Part shown: positions 14,849 to 23,467 of the stretch, piece after piece
Layout: each line of letters begins with the position of its first letter
How positions within the stretch are numbered: position 1 is the stretch's first letter
DNA from: Chrysochromulina tobinii
Lineage: Eukaryota; Haptophyta; Prymnesiales; Chrysochromulinaceae
Direction: 5' to 3'
NCBI GenBank assembly: GCA_001275005.1
Contig: JWZX01002548.1
Location: 1-25,067, forward strand
Length of the DNA: 25,067 bases
Made by a program: the position numbers and the translations under genes
The notes under the pieces: generated by a model
Database searches by the model: none
Seen by the model: only the letters and a program-made list of their open reading frames with translations
What the model was told of the DNA's origin: nothing

Positions 14849-15276
14849 CTGACGTTTGGAAGTGTACGGCGTACAAGCCGGCTTGAGAGGTAAAGCAGTG
14901 TCCACCAGGGCGCTCGTGATGAGTCACTGTGAGGGACGCCTCGCACTCCGTGCATGTGACCTCAAGGCAACCGGTTACATTGTCTTCTTTTTCAGGCTCT
15001 GAGCAAGGGGAGGCAAGAGTGTTAGGAGAGAAGGGGAGATAATTCATCACGTGAATCAGTGGTAGACTTACTGCCGCCGTTGCCCACTTGCTCGCCGTGG
15101 CTGTCGATGGTTGCCCTGCCGCCGGCCCCGGTCTTGCCGCCGGCCTAGTGGAACTTGTGCATCAGTGCGGCGGCATGCTCGCGCGCTGCAAGCTCGTCGA
15201 GGAGGATGTCCGACATGGCCGCCGCGTCCACGGCCCTCACGTCCTGCGCCAGCACGAGCTTGAGCCCGGCTGTGAA
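14849..15276 (-). pseudogene. Exon-like fragments with one intron and an in-frame stop, unknown product
   Basis: Minus-strand sequence from about 15276 reads GLKLVLAQDVRAVDAAAMSD and continues to AALMHKFH with about 90 percent G/C at third positions. A TAG then occurs, yet the same frame continues with the same codon bias to a GTAAGT donor at 15071. Removing 15071-14999 restores the same frame and gives KPEKEDNVTGCLEVTCTEC and beyond, a Cys-containing segment. An acceptor-like TTCACAG with a CTAAT branch-like site precedes the first piece. The frame continuity across the predicted intron argues for a real exon pair, and the TAG for decay or a base error. I do not recognise the family. Confidence 0.4.
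14999..15071 (-). other. Predicted 73-bp spliceosomal intron
   Basis: On the minus strand it begins GTAAGT and ends CCCCTTGCTCAG, with a CTAAC branch-like sequence and a pyrimidine-rich tract before the acceptor. Excision keeps the reading frame of the flanking coding-like sequence. Confidence 0.55.
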
Positions 15277-15290
15277 TAATTAGCTGTGAA
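15269..15290. repeat. 8-bp direct repeat at the meeting point of two opposed fragments
   Basis: GCTGTGAA occurs at 15269-15276 and 15283-15290. The first copy borders the minus-strand fragment and the second borders the plus-strand fragment, so it could mark a rearrangement junction. Confidence 0.4.
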
Positions 15291-15440
15291 GGCACGGCCG
15301 GTGTCCGCCCTCGACGGGTACTTCCTGACACGCGCGAACAACGGGCGTGTGAGTTTCATGTTCAAGGGAAGCACATTGGGCAATCAGGGCAGCAACGCAC
15401 AGGTCCTTGGCGATCTTGACGCCCGCGCCGGCGTCCCGAA
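15284..15440 (+). other. Plus-strand exon-like fragment, unknown
   Basis: One plus frame reads VKARPVSALDGYFLTRANNG and continues to DLDARAGVPK with about 79 percent G/C at third positions. It ends in AAG directly before GTGAGC, a good splice donor, and begins after a TTAG that could be an acceptor. The opposite strand is also open but has weaker codon bias. No family is recognised and no partner exon could be assigned with confidence. Confidence 0.3.
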
Positions 15441-15447
15441 GGTGAGC

Positions 15448-15653
15448 GGCGAGAGTGCGTGATCAAGGTGGAGGGCACTCATGGGAGGCAGGCAAGGGGC
15501 CCGCCATGGCCATGGGCGCCATCCGGCTGGGCGGTGACGGTTGGGCGTGGGGCGAGAGTGCGTGATCAAGGTGGAGGGCACTCATGGGAGGCAGGCAAGG
15601 GGCCCGCCATGGCCATGGGCGCCATCCGGCTGGGCGGTGACGGTTGGGCGTGG
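15448..15653. repeat. Two identical tandem copies of a 103-bp repeat
   Basis: Copies at 15448-15550 and 15551-15653 are the same base for base. The last 87 bp of the unit recur at 24981-25067, where the window ends. Neither copy carries a convincing gene of its own. Confidence 0.95.
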
Positions 15654-15699
15654 CAGCGTGATCTGCTCCATGGCCGAGGAGATTGTCTACAATCATTCT

Positions 15700-16420
15700 T
15701 GACCTGCTGGCCTCGGGCTCCCCGATCCAGGAAAGCCACTGTAGATCAACTTTTCCGTGCTCTTGATCGACCTCTCCCGATGCTGGTACCATTGGGGCAT
15801 ATCCGTGTCAAAGCCGAGGCGCGCCTGCTGACGCGCGTCCATGGTCAGGTGGGCGCGGCCTGCGCTGGCCTCGCTGAGGTGGAAAAGATCACGGTGAATG
15901 CGCATCAGGACGTCGAATCCAGTAATGATATGGAAGTTGCGAGCGTGAGGGGCAGGTTGCCTTGTAGTTCTTGGCGACGGAGCCTGCACACACGCAGAGG
16001 AGTATGGCAATGGGTAAGAGCGAGGGCAAGGGGGAAATCCGCGCAGCTCAACTCACGCCAGCGCTGTATTTTGAACTGGACGAGGTGACGATGCCGGGTG
16101 CGGGTCCGCCACGGTGCTGGACTCCATGTGCCATAGGCGGCAAGGGAGATCTTGACGATCTTGTCGCCATCCTCGAAGCTGAACGCATCCTCCAGCAGGT
16201 GGTAGTCCACGAGGAACCTTGTGACACCCTTGAGGAAATAGTCGATGAAAGTGAAAGGGACGGAGAGCTGGCCTAACAAGGAGGACACGCTCGCCTTGGT
16301 GCTTGGAAGTGCGAAGTTCAGCCACATGCGCGAACTCGCTGAAGATCAACTCGTTGGCGAAGCGGTAGGCAGCGTTGGCGTCTCCAGCTCCCACTCGGCG
16401 AGACCCGCATCTGCTTTGCC
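15700..16420 (-). pseudogene. Frame-broken minus-strand gene or gene remnant, unknown product
   Basis: Protein-like pieces follow one another on the minus strand in changing frames. First is GDANAAYRFANELIFSEFAHV (about 16390-16322). Then comes LNFALPSTKASVSSLLGQLS to VKISLAAYG (about 16320-16130). After a predicted 73-bp intron comes SVAKNYKATC. After a shift near the CCCC at about 15950 comes NFHIITGFDVLMRIHRDLFH to IYSGFPGSG (about 15940-15715), which runs to a stop. Shifts near 16320 and 15950 would each need only one base. The pieces contain hydrophobic helices but no motif I can name. It could be a decaying gene or a real gene carrying base errors; the whole stretch has no intact start. 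Confidence 0.45.
15984..16056 (-). other. Predicted 73-bp spliceosomal intron
   Basis: On the minus strand it begins GTGAGTTGAG and ends GTGTGTGCAG after a pyrimidine-rich stretch. Its length equals that of the other predicted intron at 14999-15071, which supports both. Confidence 0.5.
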
Positions 16421-16538
16421 TTGATTTGACTTGTTTTTATTTGATAAATGAAGAGTGGATTCCTCATCAACTGTGATGAAGACGATGAATGCATCTTGAT
16501 CGAGAACACTGCAATACATTCTCCGCGTGCCCTTGGGA

Positions 16539-17591
16539 ATGCTCTCTGCATCGCAGAGCCACCCGGCCAGCCCGAAGAGCGGCCTGGCAGCCAGAGGCCG
16601 TACCAGCAGCAGAGGGAGCCTGCGACGTAGCTTAAGCAAGCCACCGTCGCTCAGCACAGTGTGGGAGTGGGACGGCCGCGACCTCGTCGATTCTGTGCCA
16701 TCCACAGATGACGTGATGACGGAGCTCACTCCCACAGCGGACGATCCGATGCGTGGCTTGCTCGCCGTGCGCTCCGGGTTCCCGTGGCTAGGCTTCTTGG
16801 GCCGCCGTGCATGGGCGTCGCGCTACGCGGTCCTGCAGCCCGCAACGTCTTCGGCACCGCCGCGACTGCTGCTCTACCAATCAGGTGCCATGGATGAGCT
16901 CCACGAAGAGCTTCTGCTGCTCGCGCCGCTCGAGCTCGAGTGCCTGCCAGCCGACACCACGGCCGAACCCTCGCGCTCGCGCTTCACCCTCTCCTCCGGG
17001 GGTTGCAGTCCGATTGAGCTGTCCGCGCCGTCTGACGACCAGCGCATGCGATGGATCTACTTTCTGGGCGAGAGCATGGTACCGCCCTCGCCCGCGCCGC
17101 CCTCGCCGCCGCTGGGCGCGCCGAGCAGCGCCACCGGCCGCGTGCAGCTGCTGAGCGGCAGGGTGTCAGACCACTACCGAATGGGCAAGCTGCTCGTCGA
17201 GACGGAAGATTACCTCATCATCGAGGGTCACAACCTGCAGACGGGCCAGAGCCACTCGCTCAAGCTGCTGCACAAGCACTCGAGCTCCTTCAAGCTCGGG
17301 CGCGATGGTCTGCAGGCGCGCGCGTGCTCTCGGCTACTCGGCCAGTGCCTCGAGGAGCTGTACGAAGGTCCGAACCACGTGTGCATCGTGATGCGCTGGG
17401 GCGCTCACGAGCTCGATGACCAGCACCTGCTTGCAGCGGCCGTGCTCGAGGCGCTCCGCTTGCTGCGCGAGGTGACGCCCGAGGCGGAGCTGCCCAAGGA
17501 CGGCCTGATGCTCCAACGGGCGGACGCGCACAGGCTGCTCGGGCGAGCCGTGGCGCTTGACTCCCACTTACGATCCAACCTCTTTATCTGA
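16539..17591 (+). CDS. PH-domain protein with kinase-N-lobe-like segment lacking a catalytic lobe
   Basis: The 350-residue protein is taken from the ATG at 16539; four residues upstream the frame starts only with GTG. Residues about 72-179 fit a pleckstrin homology domain. It begins MRGLLAVRSG, continues through RRAWASRYAVLQ and LLLY, and ends with the helix QRMRWIYFLGE. A Pro/Ser linker follows. Residues about 206-290 then resemble a protein-kinase N-lobe: YRMGKLLVETEDYLII, HNLQTGQSHSLKLLHK with Lys242 in the ATP-Lys position, and LYEGPNHVCIVM. The Gly-rich loop is absent. There is no HRD or DFG sequence before the stop, so a kinase activity is unlikely. PH domains bind phosphoinositides or proteins at membranes. 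It converges on the ferredoxin gene. A further exon beyond 17591 could exist but no donor is obvious. Confidence 0.7.
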   Translation: MLSASQSHPASPKSGLAARGRTSSRGSLRRSLSKPPSLSTVWEWDGRDLVDSVPSTDDVMTELTPTADDPMRGLLAVRSGFPWLGFLGRRAWASRYAVLQPATSSAPPRLLLYQSGAMDELHEELLLLAPLELECLPADTTAEPSRSRFTLSSGGCSPIELSAPSDDQRMRWIYFLGESMVPPSPAPPSPPLGAPSSATGRVQLLSGRVSDHYRMGKLLVETEDYLIIEGHNLQTGQSHSLKLLHKHSSSFKLGRDGLQARACSRLLGQCLEELYEGPNHVCIVMRWGAHELDDQHLLAAAVLEALRLLREVTPEAELPKDGLMLQRADAHRLLGRAVALDSHLRSNLFI

Positions 17592-18371
17592 GCCCACAAT
17601 CCACAGATCGCGTCCATAGCGACCATACCATAGCGACCATACCATACTGTCCAACCATTAGTGAACCATAAGCGCATGTGCATGTGCATGTGCACGCTCT
17701 GTGCCGGAGCGTGCGGCTCTCCTCGGCGAGAGGCTGATGTAACCTCTTGCTGATTGCATGTCTGATTTCGCGGCGAACGCGGACGCCGCCGGGCACACGC
17801 CCCACAAGCACACCCGACACCGCGCGCGCCGCCCAGCGGAGTCCGGAGACGCGCGCCGCGCGCGCGCGTGAGTGTCCCCGAAGCCAGAGTCATTGATACT
17901 TTTTCTTGTCTAAGCTGTTACTTGACAACAATGCTGATTGTTATTTGTTTTCCGATCAACGGCGGACGGCCCGATAATGGTTAATGCGAAATGCGAAAAA
18001 AAACCATCTGTCAGTTAGCAGTGGCCGGTGCCAATAGTTTTGTCGCGTCTTTCCGGGCGATCTCGGCCCAGCACGGGAGCGACGTGGAATCGTGGTCTCC
18101 GGCCTTTGTGACGTCCTCACGGACCATCGCCGTGTCCGAATGAATGGCGAAGGCGACACGACTAACGATAGCGCCGTGGAGCCGGGATGCCGGTACCGCC
18201 GTAAGATACGTTTGTCGCGGCGTGTTGAAGACCTCTTTAGCCGCGTAGCATGGACTCGGAGATCTCAGCCCCCAACGACGTGGGTCAGAGCTTGAGCCAA
18301 ACCTCCCCGCTCGCGCGCGATTGCCTCTCGCGCGACTAATAACGCACGACGCGATGGATTCGGAGAGGCCG
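17592..18371. other. Convergent 3' spacer, no gene
   Basis: This 780-bp region separates the stops of the PH gene and the ferredoxin gene. It contains a 14-bp tandem repeat (CCATAGCGACCATA at 17614-17641), a short GCATGT repeat at about 17673-17692 and a CG-dinucleotide-rich patch at 17820-17870. I see no gene. Confidence 0.5.
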
Positions 18372-19400
18372 CTAGAAGAGATCCTCCTCCTTGTGCGTCT
18401 CGATCGTGCAGTCGGAGGTGGGCTTGGCGGCGCATGTGAGCACGAAACCTTTGGCCTTCTGCTCGGCTGATAGGAATCCACAACCTGAGAGGTCCATCGT
18501 GCCCTTGACGAGCTTACCGGTGCACGCCGAGCAGGAGCCTGCACGGCATGCATAGGGCAGACCCGCAAAGTCGGCCGCGTTGCCGAGCTCGTCGATCGCG
18601 TCAAGCACCGATAGGTTGGGCGGGCACTCGAACTTCTGCGTACCATCCGGGTTGATCAGCGTCACTGTGAACGTACCCTTGTTGGCCGCCGGCGCCGCGG
18701 GCGCTGGCGGTGCTGCTGGCGCCGCCGCCACCGGAGCAGGCGCGGGCGCGGGCGCGGCGGCGACGGCCGGCCCGCCGGCGGTCGGCATCCATTGGCCGCC
18801 AACAAAGCCGGCAGGCTGCGCCGGCACGGCAAAGGGACCGGCGCTGCTCGGCACTCCTGTGTTTGGGTTGACAAAGGGGACTGCCGCGGCCCATCCAGCC
18901 GCGCTCGGATTCCACTGAGCGATCTCGAGACGATCCTGATGGAAGAACATGTCATAGCGCCTGCGCAGCTCCGCCTCGCTGCCCCAAGTGCTCTGCCCCT
19001 CCTTCATGAGCAGCCGCTTCACCTCGGCAATGGGCACCGTCGAGGTGGCAGTCGCAGCAGCACTGCCGCTGAGAGTGGCAGCAGCTCCGCTCTTTGAGAG
19101 CGCCGCCTTGATGCTCGCGGCGACTACTGGCTTGAAAATGGTTTCAAGCATACCTGCCTCATTGAGCAGCGCCAAATTATGTACGCTGCCGATCATCTCG
19201 GAGTCGCATGTCTGCATGATGGGACCCATAAACTTTGGCGCGATGCCCGTCTTGGTCTCAAACCAGGTCTGCAGCTCGTCGGCCATCATGCGCGACCAAT
19301 GGACGGCGCTGCGCGCGCCGATCCGCGGCGCTTTGAACGTTGGCACCGTGAAGGCCGCCGCGGCGAAAGGCAGCAAGAGCAGAAGTGCGTGTTTCATCAT
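18372..19400 (-). CDS. Plant-type [2Fe-2S] ferredoxin with long novel N-terminal region, plastid-targeted
   Basis: The 342-residue protein starts at tandem ATGs (19400 and 19397). Residues 1-16 form a signal peptide (MMKHALLLLLPFAAAA) with Phe17 at the predicted cleavage point, the classic leader of plastids of red secondary origin, followed by a basic transit region. Residues about 38-105 are a compact helical segment (DELQTWFETKTGIAPKFMG onward), possibly SAM-like. Residues about 122-165 hold another helical segment, and 205-240 an Ala/Pro linker. The ferredoxin domain is 241-342, with C285-x4-C290-x2-C293-x29-C323 and the conserved end IETHKEEDLF. It would carry electrons from photosystem I or in related stromal redox chains. 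A normal photosynthetic ferredoxin has about 97 mature residues, so the extra 200 are exceptional. An 8-bp inverted repeat lies just upstream, in the divergent spacer with the filamin gene. Confidence 0.9.
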   Translation of the reverse strand: MMKHALLLLLPFAAAAFTVPTFKAPRIGARSAVHWSRMMADELQTWFETKTGIAPKFMGPIMQTCDSEMIGSVHNLALLNEAGMLETIFKPVVAASIKAALSKSGAAATLSGSAAATATSTVPIAEVKRLLMKEGQSTWGSEAELRRRYDMFFHQDRLEIAQWNPSAAGWAAAVPFVNPNTGVPSSAGPFAVPAQPAGFVGGQWMPTAGGPAVAAAPAPAPAPVAAAPAAPPAPAAPAANKGTFTVTLINPDGTQKFECPPNLSVLDAIDELGNAADFAGLPYACRAGSCSACTGKLVKGTMDLSGCGFLSAEQKAKGFVLTCAAKPTSDCTIETHKEEDLF

Positions 19401-19596
19401 CTCGTGAAAGGCGTCTTCGCACAAAAGACGCCGTGTCGAGCGAATCCGTAACCAGCTTATGGGCAAAGGGTCGGCTCAGGGCTGGTACCAGATGTTATGT
19501 TCAAGATGCATGCATAAATCTCAGCATCCGCGGGTCACCCGATATCTATCTTCTCGAACAACTTCTCGAACGCTAAATTGGAGGCTTGCCTGCGCC
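19401..19596. promoter_or_regulatory. Divergent promoter region of ferredoxin and filamin genes
   Basis: Only 196 bp separate the two start codons, so both promoters and leaders must fit here. GGCGTCTT at 19410-19417 pairs with AAGACGCC at 19425-19432 around a 7-nt loop, 10 bp from the ferredoxin ATG. A CTTCTCGAACAACTTCTCGAAC direct repeat (period 12) lies at about 19550-19571. Confidence 0.5.
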
Positions 19597-22500
19597 ATGC
19601 GGAAGATGTTCGAACCATCCACGGCCACGATCAAGCAATACTTTGGTGGCGAGCCAACGCGCCCGCTCGCACCATCTGAGCGCAAGATGCTGCAGCTGCA
19701 GGAGAAGCAGCTGCAGGACGCGCGCACCCAGCTCGACCGCCAGAGCGCAGCGCAAAAGGAGCGCCAGGACAAGGTTCGCAAGGCTGCACTTCGTGCGGCG
19801 CAGCGCGGCGTTCAAGAGGCGCGCGTGGACCGGTGGGAGTGGCTAAGAATCAAATTGCGGCTGGGCGAGGACGTCGTCGCTGGCATTGACCGATCAAAGG
19901 CTCCTCGTGGGGCTTCGCCCAGGCGGGCAGAGCTTGCGCCGACGTCACCCGGAAGCCCGAGCCAACGCAAGAAGAAGCTGCGACCACATGAGACGCAGAC
20001 AGTCGCGTTCTGCTCCAAGGTACACGGCGAGGGGCTGCGCACCGCCCTGACACGGCAGGCCACCTCCTTTGTCATCGAAGCGCACGACGCGAGCGGAACG
20101 CGCCAGCATACGGGCGGCGATGCCTTCGTCGTTCAGATCAAGGGCAGGTCGATGGTGTCGAGCAAGGTGTCCGATCGCGAGGATGGCTCCTACGTCGCCG
20201 TGTACCGCACGCCTGTGAGCGGTGCGTACCTTATCTCGGTCACGCTGCACGGCGCCCACGTAGCCGAGAGCCCGTACGAAGTCACAGTCCTCGAGCCGAG
20301 GCCGTATGCGGCCCACTGCGTGCTGCGCGGCTATGCGCTCAATTGGGCCGTGGCGCGCGAGGTGATGCGCTTCGAGGTCGAGTTTGTGGACGCGCTGGGG
20401 CAGGTGGCGCCCGCGGAAGAGCTCGATGTGTACGTGGAGCGCGTGCGCCCAGCTGGTGCTGCAGGAGGAGGAGGTGCAGCTGGAGCGCCGCCTCGAGCGC
20501 CGCCCTATCCGCCCGCCTTCCCCAAATTACCACAAGGCTTCCCATTGACACTCCTAGAGGGTGTCGACGCGGCCATGCACGAGGTAGCGGCCTATCCGGC
20601 GGCCACGTGCGTGCAGTCGCGCGTGAGAGCCCGGGCGGCCCGGCAGGAGGTGCAGCGCCGGCGCGTGCAGCGGCGCGACGCCAACGCCGAGATCGCACGC
20701 CAGATTGCGGCGGCTGCACGCCAGGAGGACATGGACAGGGCAGCTGCTGAGGCAGCTGCGACTGAGAGTCTCCTCGCCGAGAACAGCGCGCTTACGCAGA
20801 TGAAACTCCGGATGGGCCTGCTTGTTCCCTCGCCACGCAAGGAGACAGCCCTCTCGCCTGACCTCTCGCCAGCCCTCTCGCCACGCAAGCAGGCTGCCGC
20901 CGCGCGCGTGCAGGCGCACACACGTGGCCACCTTGCCCGCAAATCCAAGCCACCACAGCAGCCGACGCAGCAGCCGACGCAACTGCCGACGCAACTGCCG
21001 ACGCAACTGCCGCTGCCGCAGGGGCACGTTGCTGCTAAGGAGCACCTCGACGGTTCTGCTTCGGCAAGCGGGATGCGACGAGGCTTTTCGCCTCGAAAGG
21101 GGGATTCGACGGACGGATGGGCGGACGGGCGGAAGGAGTTGACGCTCTTGGCGAGCCCTACGAGCTTGGGTCACGACAGTGGGCGTGAGGCTGGCGGCGT
21201 CGGCGGCATGTTCATGCCTAGGGCGAGCGGCAGCGTGCTTGGGAGCGACCCGAGGCAGACCAAGTGGATCCCGGCATGGGGCCAAACCTTAACTAGCGAG
21301 GACGGCGGCGCACCGTCGAGAGCCCAGGCGCATCTTGGCAAGGCAGACTCGCAGCATCAGAAGCTTGTGATGCAGCCGTCCTCCTTTGCCACCCTCGCTG
21401 CCGCCGCCCCGAGACCGGGGTCGCCGGCGGTGAAGACCTCAGTGAATACCCCGCGCTCAGCGCGTCTCGACCCCCTGACGCGTCAGAAGCATAAGGAGCT
21501 CTGGGCACGCCGCCGCCAGACCACCGCCACAGCCCAGGCGGCAGCGCAGGGCGGCGGCGCAGGCGGCGGCGCAGGCGGCAGCGCAGGCGGCAGCGCAGGC
21601 AGCGGCGCAAGCGGCGGCGCAGGCAGCGGCAGAAACGGCGGCGCAGGAGGAAGCTTCTGCAGCGCATCTGATAGCTGCACAGAGCGCGACGCAGGAAGCC
21701 GCCGCAGCGCACGTGGCAGATCTTAGCCAGACCGCAACGCCCACATTGCCTGCAGACTCGCCACCTCTTTTGGCGCCTGCGACGCCGCCGAAGACGTCTC
21801 CGCCCCGAATGCCTCCACTCGTGCTTCCGCCGCCCCCATCGCCGCCGCCTCCGCCGCCGCTGCCGATTCGCTCCGACGCGCCCCGATACTCTGCCGAAGT
21901 GGAGGTGGCGCGCGCGAGGCACCGCGCGGGCTACATGCTGCTTGCCGGTGAGCTTCTGCTGCTCGACGAGGCGCTAGGAGGCCAGCACCAGCACAAGAGT
22001 TGGTCAGCCTCAGATCGTCGATCGGATGTTCGTCGAGGAGCCGATCGCGCCGCCCGCTCGCCGCCCAGCGGCAGCATGGCAGCCACCAAGGCACACGACG
22101 CCGCGCATGGGCCAAGCTTTGCCGCCGAAGTCGCCGCCGATCCAAAGGGCGTCGGCTTTGCATATGGGGGCGTGGAGCCGGGCAATCGACCACCGCCGGG
22201 GAGCCCTCGCCTCTCGACTCGCCTCGACCCTCGCCATGGCTTTGGGGGCCAAGGTGGATCAAGCCCCAGCCCTACGCCGCTGGTGAAGGTGCACGAGGTG
22301 ATCTACTCGGTAGGACGTGCGGGCACGTACAAACTCCACGTGGCGTTGCGTCACCAGCAGCGTGTGCTGCCCGGCTCACCCTTTCTGTTGCATGTGGTCC
22401 CGGGTAAGGCTTCGCCGCGCTGGACTTGCATTGCTCCCGAGGCGCTCCCACTCCGCCTCGGGAAGCCGGGCGCCTATTCGGTGCAGTTGGCCGCACACGA

Positions 22501-22939
22501 CAGCGTGGGCAACCGATGCGTGCTTGGAGGTGCGCCGGTGGCGCTGACGTGCACATCTCAGCCTGAAGAGTTGCTCGTACATTGTCGCGCTGTCGACCAG
22601 AAGGACGGCACATACATGCTGCACTGGGAGGTGGTGGCTCCCCCGTATGCGGGCAGCGTGGAGAGACCCGCGGGAGGCTCTAGCGGCGGGTTCATGGGCT
22701 GGCTCACGGGCTCCGGAGCGGCGAGTGAGGTCACTAGTGAGTCAGCAGCCGGCGAGGCGGAGGTGGTTGTGGCACGTGAGAGCCGTGAGGTACATGCGGC
22801 TCGCCACAGCGCTGTGGCCGTTGCAGCTGCAGCTGGGGGCACGGCGAGTCAGGGTGGGGCTGCGCATCGCGCGGCTCTGAACGTGATGTTGGATGGCATT
22901 CACGTGCTTGGGTCGCCGTACCGCATGCTACGGCTATGA
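19597..22939 (+). CDS. Filamin-repeat protein with IQ motifs and coiled coil, one apparent frameshift
   Basis: Two open frames form one gene: frame 1 from the ATG at 19597 to about 21549, then frame 2 from 21551 to the stop at 22939, about 1113 residues. A charged coiled coil (about 25-75) precedes filamin/ABP280-type repeat 1 (about 143-233, ending GAHVAESPYEVTVLEP). The first half of repeat 2 follows at about 238-285. Then comes a very long insertion with two IQ-like calmodulin-binding motifs (around nucleotides 20600-20680 and 20900-20950), SPR/PTQ repeats, an (AAAQ)n helix and a polyproline tract. The second half of repeat 2 (YSVGRAGTYKLHVALRHQ through GSPFLLHV) lies near 22283-22410. Repeat 3 begins near 22420 and is itself interrupted by about 85 Gly/Ser/Ala-rich residues before GIHVLGSPYRM. 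Filamin repeats are Ig-like actin-scaffold modules. No actin-binding domain is seen, so a scaffold or calmodulin-linked role is inferred. Confidence 0.75.
20955..21015 (+). repeat. 12-bp coding repeat (Gln-Pro-Thr units)
   Basis: CAGCCGACGCAG-type units repeat about five times and encode QPTQ/LPTQ in the linker of the filamin protein. Confidence 0.8.
21535..21650 (+). repeat. 12-bp (AAAQ)n coding repeat with a one-base extra G
   Basis: In frame 2 this stretch reads AAAQ repeated about eight times, and the downstream filamin half is in the same frame. The upstream frame 1 meets it at GCGCAG-G-GCGGCG. One surplus G, at or next to 21550, is enough to explain the break. The frame 1 continuation instead becomes a Gly/Ser run and then stops at 21726. 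Confidence 0.75.
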
Positions 22940-23467
22940 GCACTCGAATCACGAAACACGAATGAGGCGCCGATGCCGGACGCGCGAAGGCGAGCGGCGG
23001 CTACGGTATAACTCTAGTGGTGTTACTGTTAGTGCTGTCGTGTCGCGTGAGGTTCCTGACTAAACGCGATCAAGCACACCCATGTACATCTCTTTGTCAA
23101 CATCGATGCACGATTGCAGGCGAACCGCGAACGCAGATGATGATGATTGATGTCATGCAACTTTGAACTTACCTCTCAAACACGATGAGTGGTATGTTAC
23201 TCGTCGAGTCCGCTGCTGCCTGTGCGTACACGCATGTTTTGCTGCAATGCGCTGAGGTAAGTGTGCTCTCACGAGTGCCCTCTCTCCCTGTCTCACGGGC
23301 TTCGCGCCCCCGCTCGAACGTCTCCCCTTACTCACATGCCTATCTCACGCCCTCACACGTGTGCTCCACGCTCCGCGCACGTACTAGGTTGCACTCGTGC
23401 TGCTGTGCGCCAAGGTGCCGCGTCCCGCGTGAGCGGTCCTAAGCATCTGGCGCGGTCGAACCGCGGT
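22940..23467. other. Spacer between filamin and RING genes, no gene
   Basis: The region holds two convergent 3' ends. No coding frame with an ATG and third-position bias, and no RNA gene, was found. Confidence 0.45.

Noticed and set aside
15459-16088. 209-residue plus open frame through the 103-bp repeats
   Set aside because: It starts inside the repeat and runs antisense to better coding-like minus fragments. It was not strong enough to call, though the strand of this region remains unresolved.
18011-18646. 211-residue minus open frame overlapping the ferredoxin 3' end
   Set aside because: It is a different frame over the conserved ferredoxin domain and has no domain of its own.
21293-21922. 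Arg-rich minus open frame opposite the filamin low-complexity region
   Set aside because: It is the antisense of GCG/CAG repeats and encodes only Arg/Cys runs.
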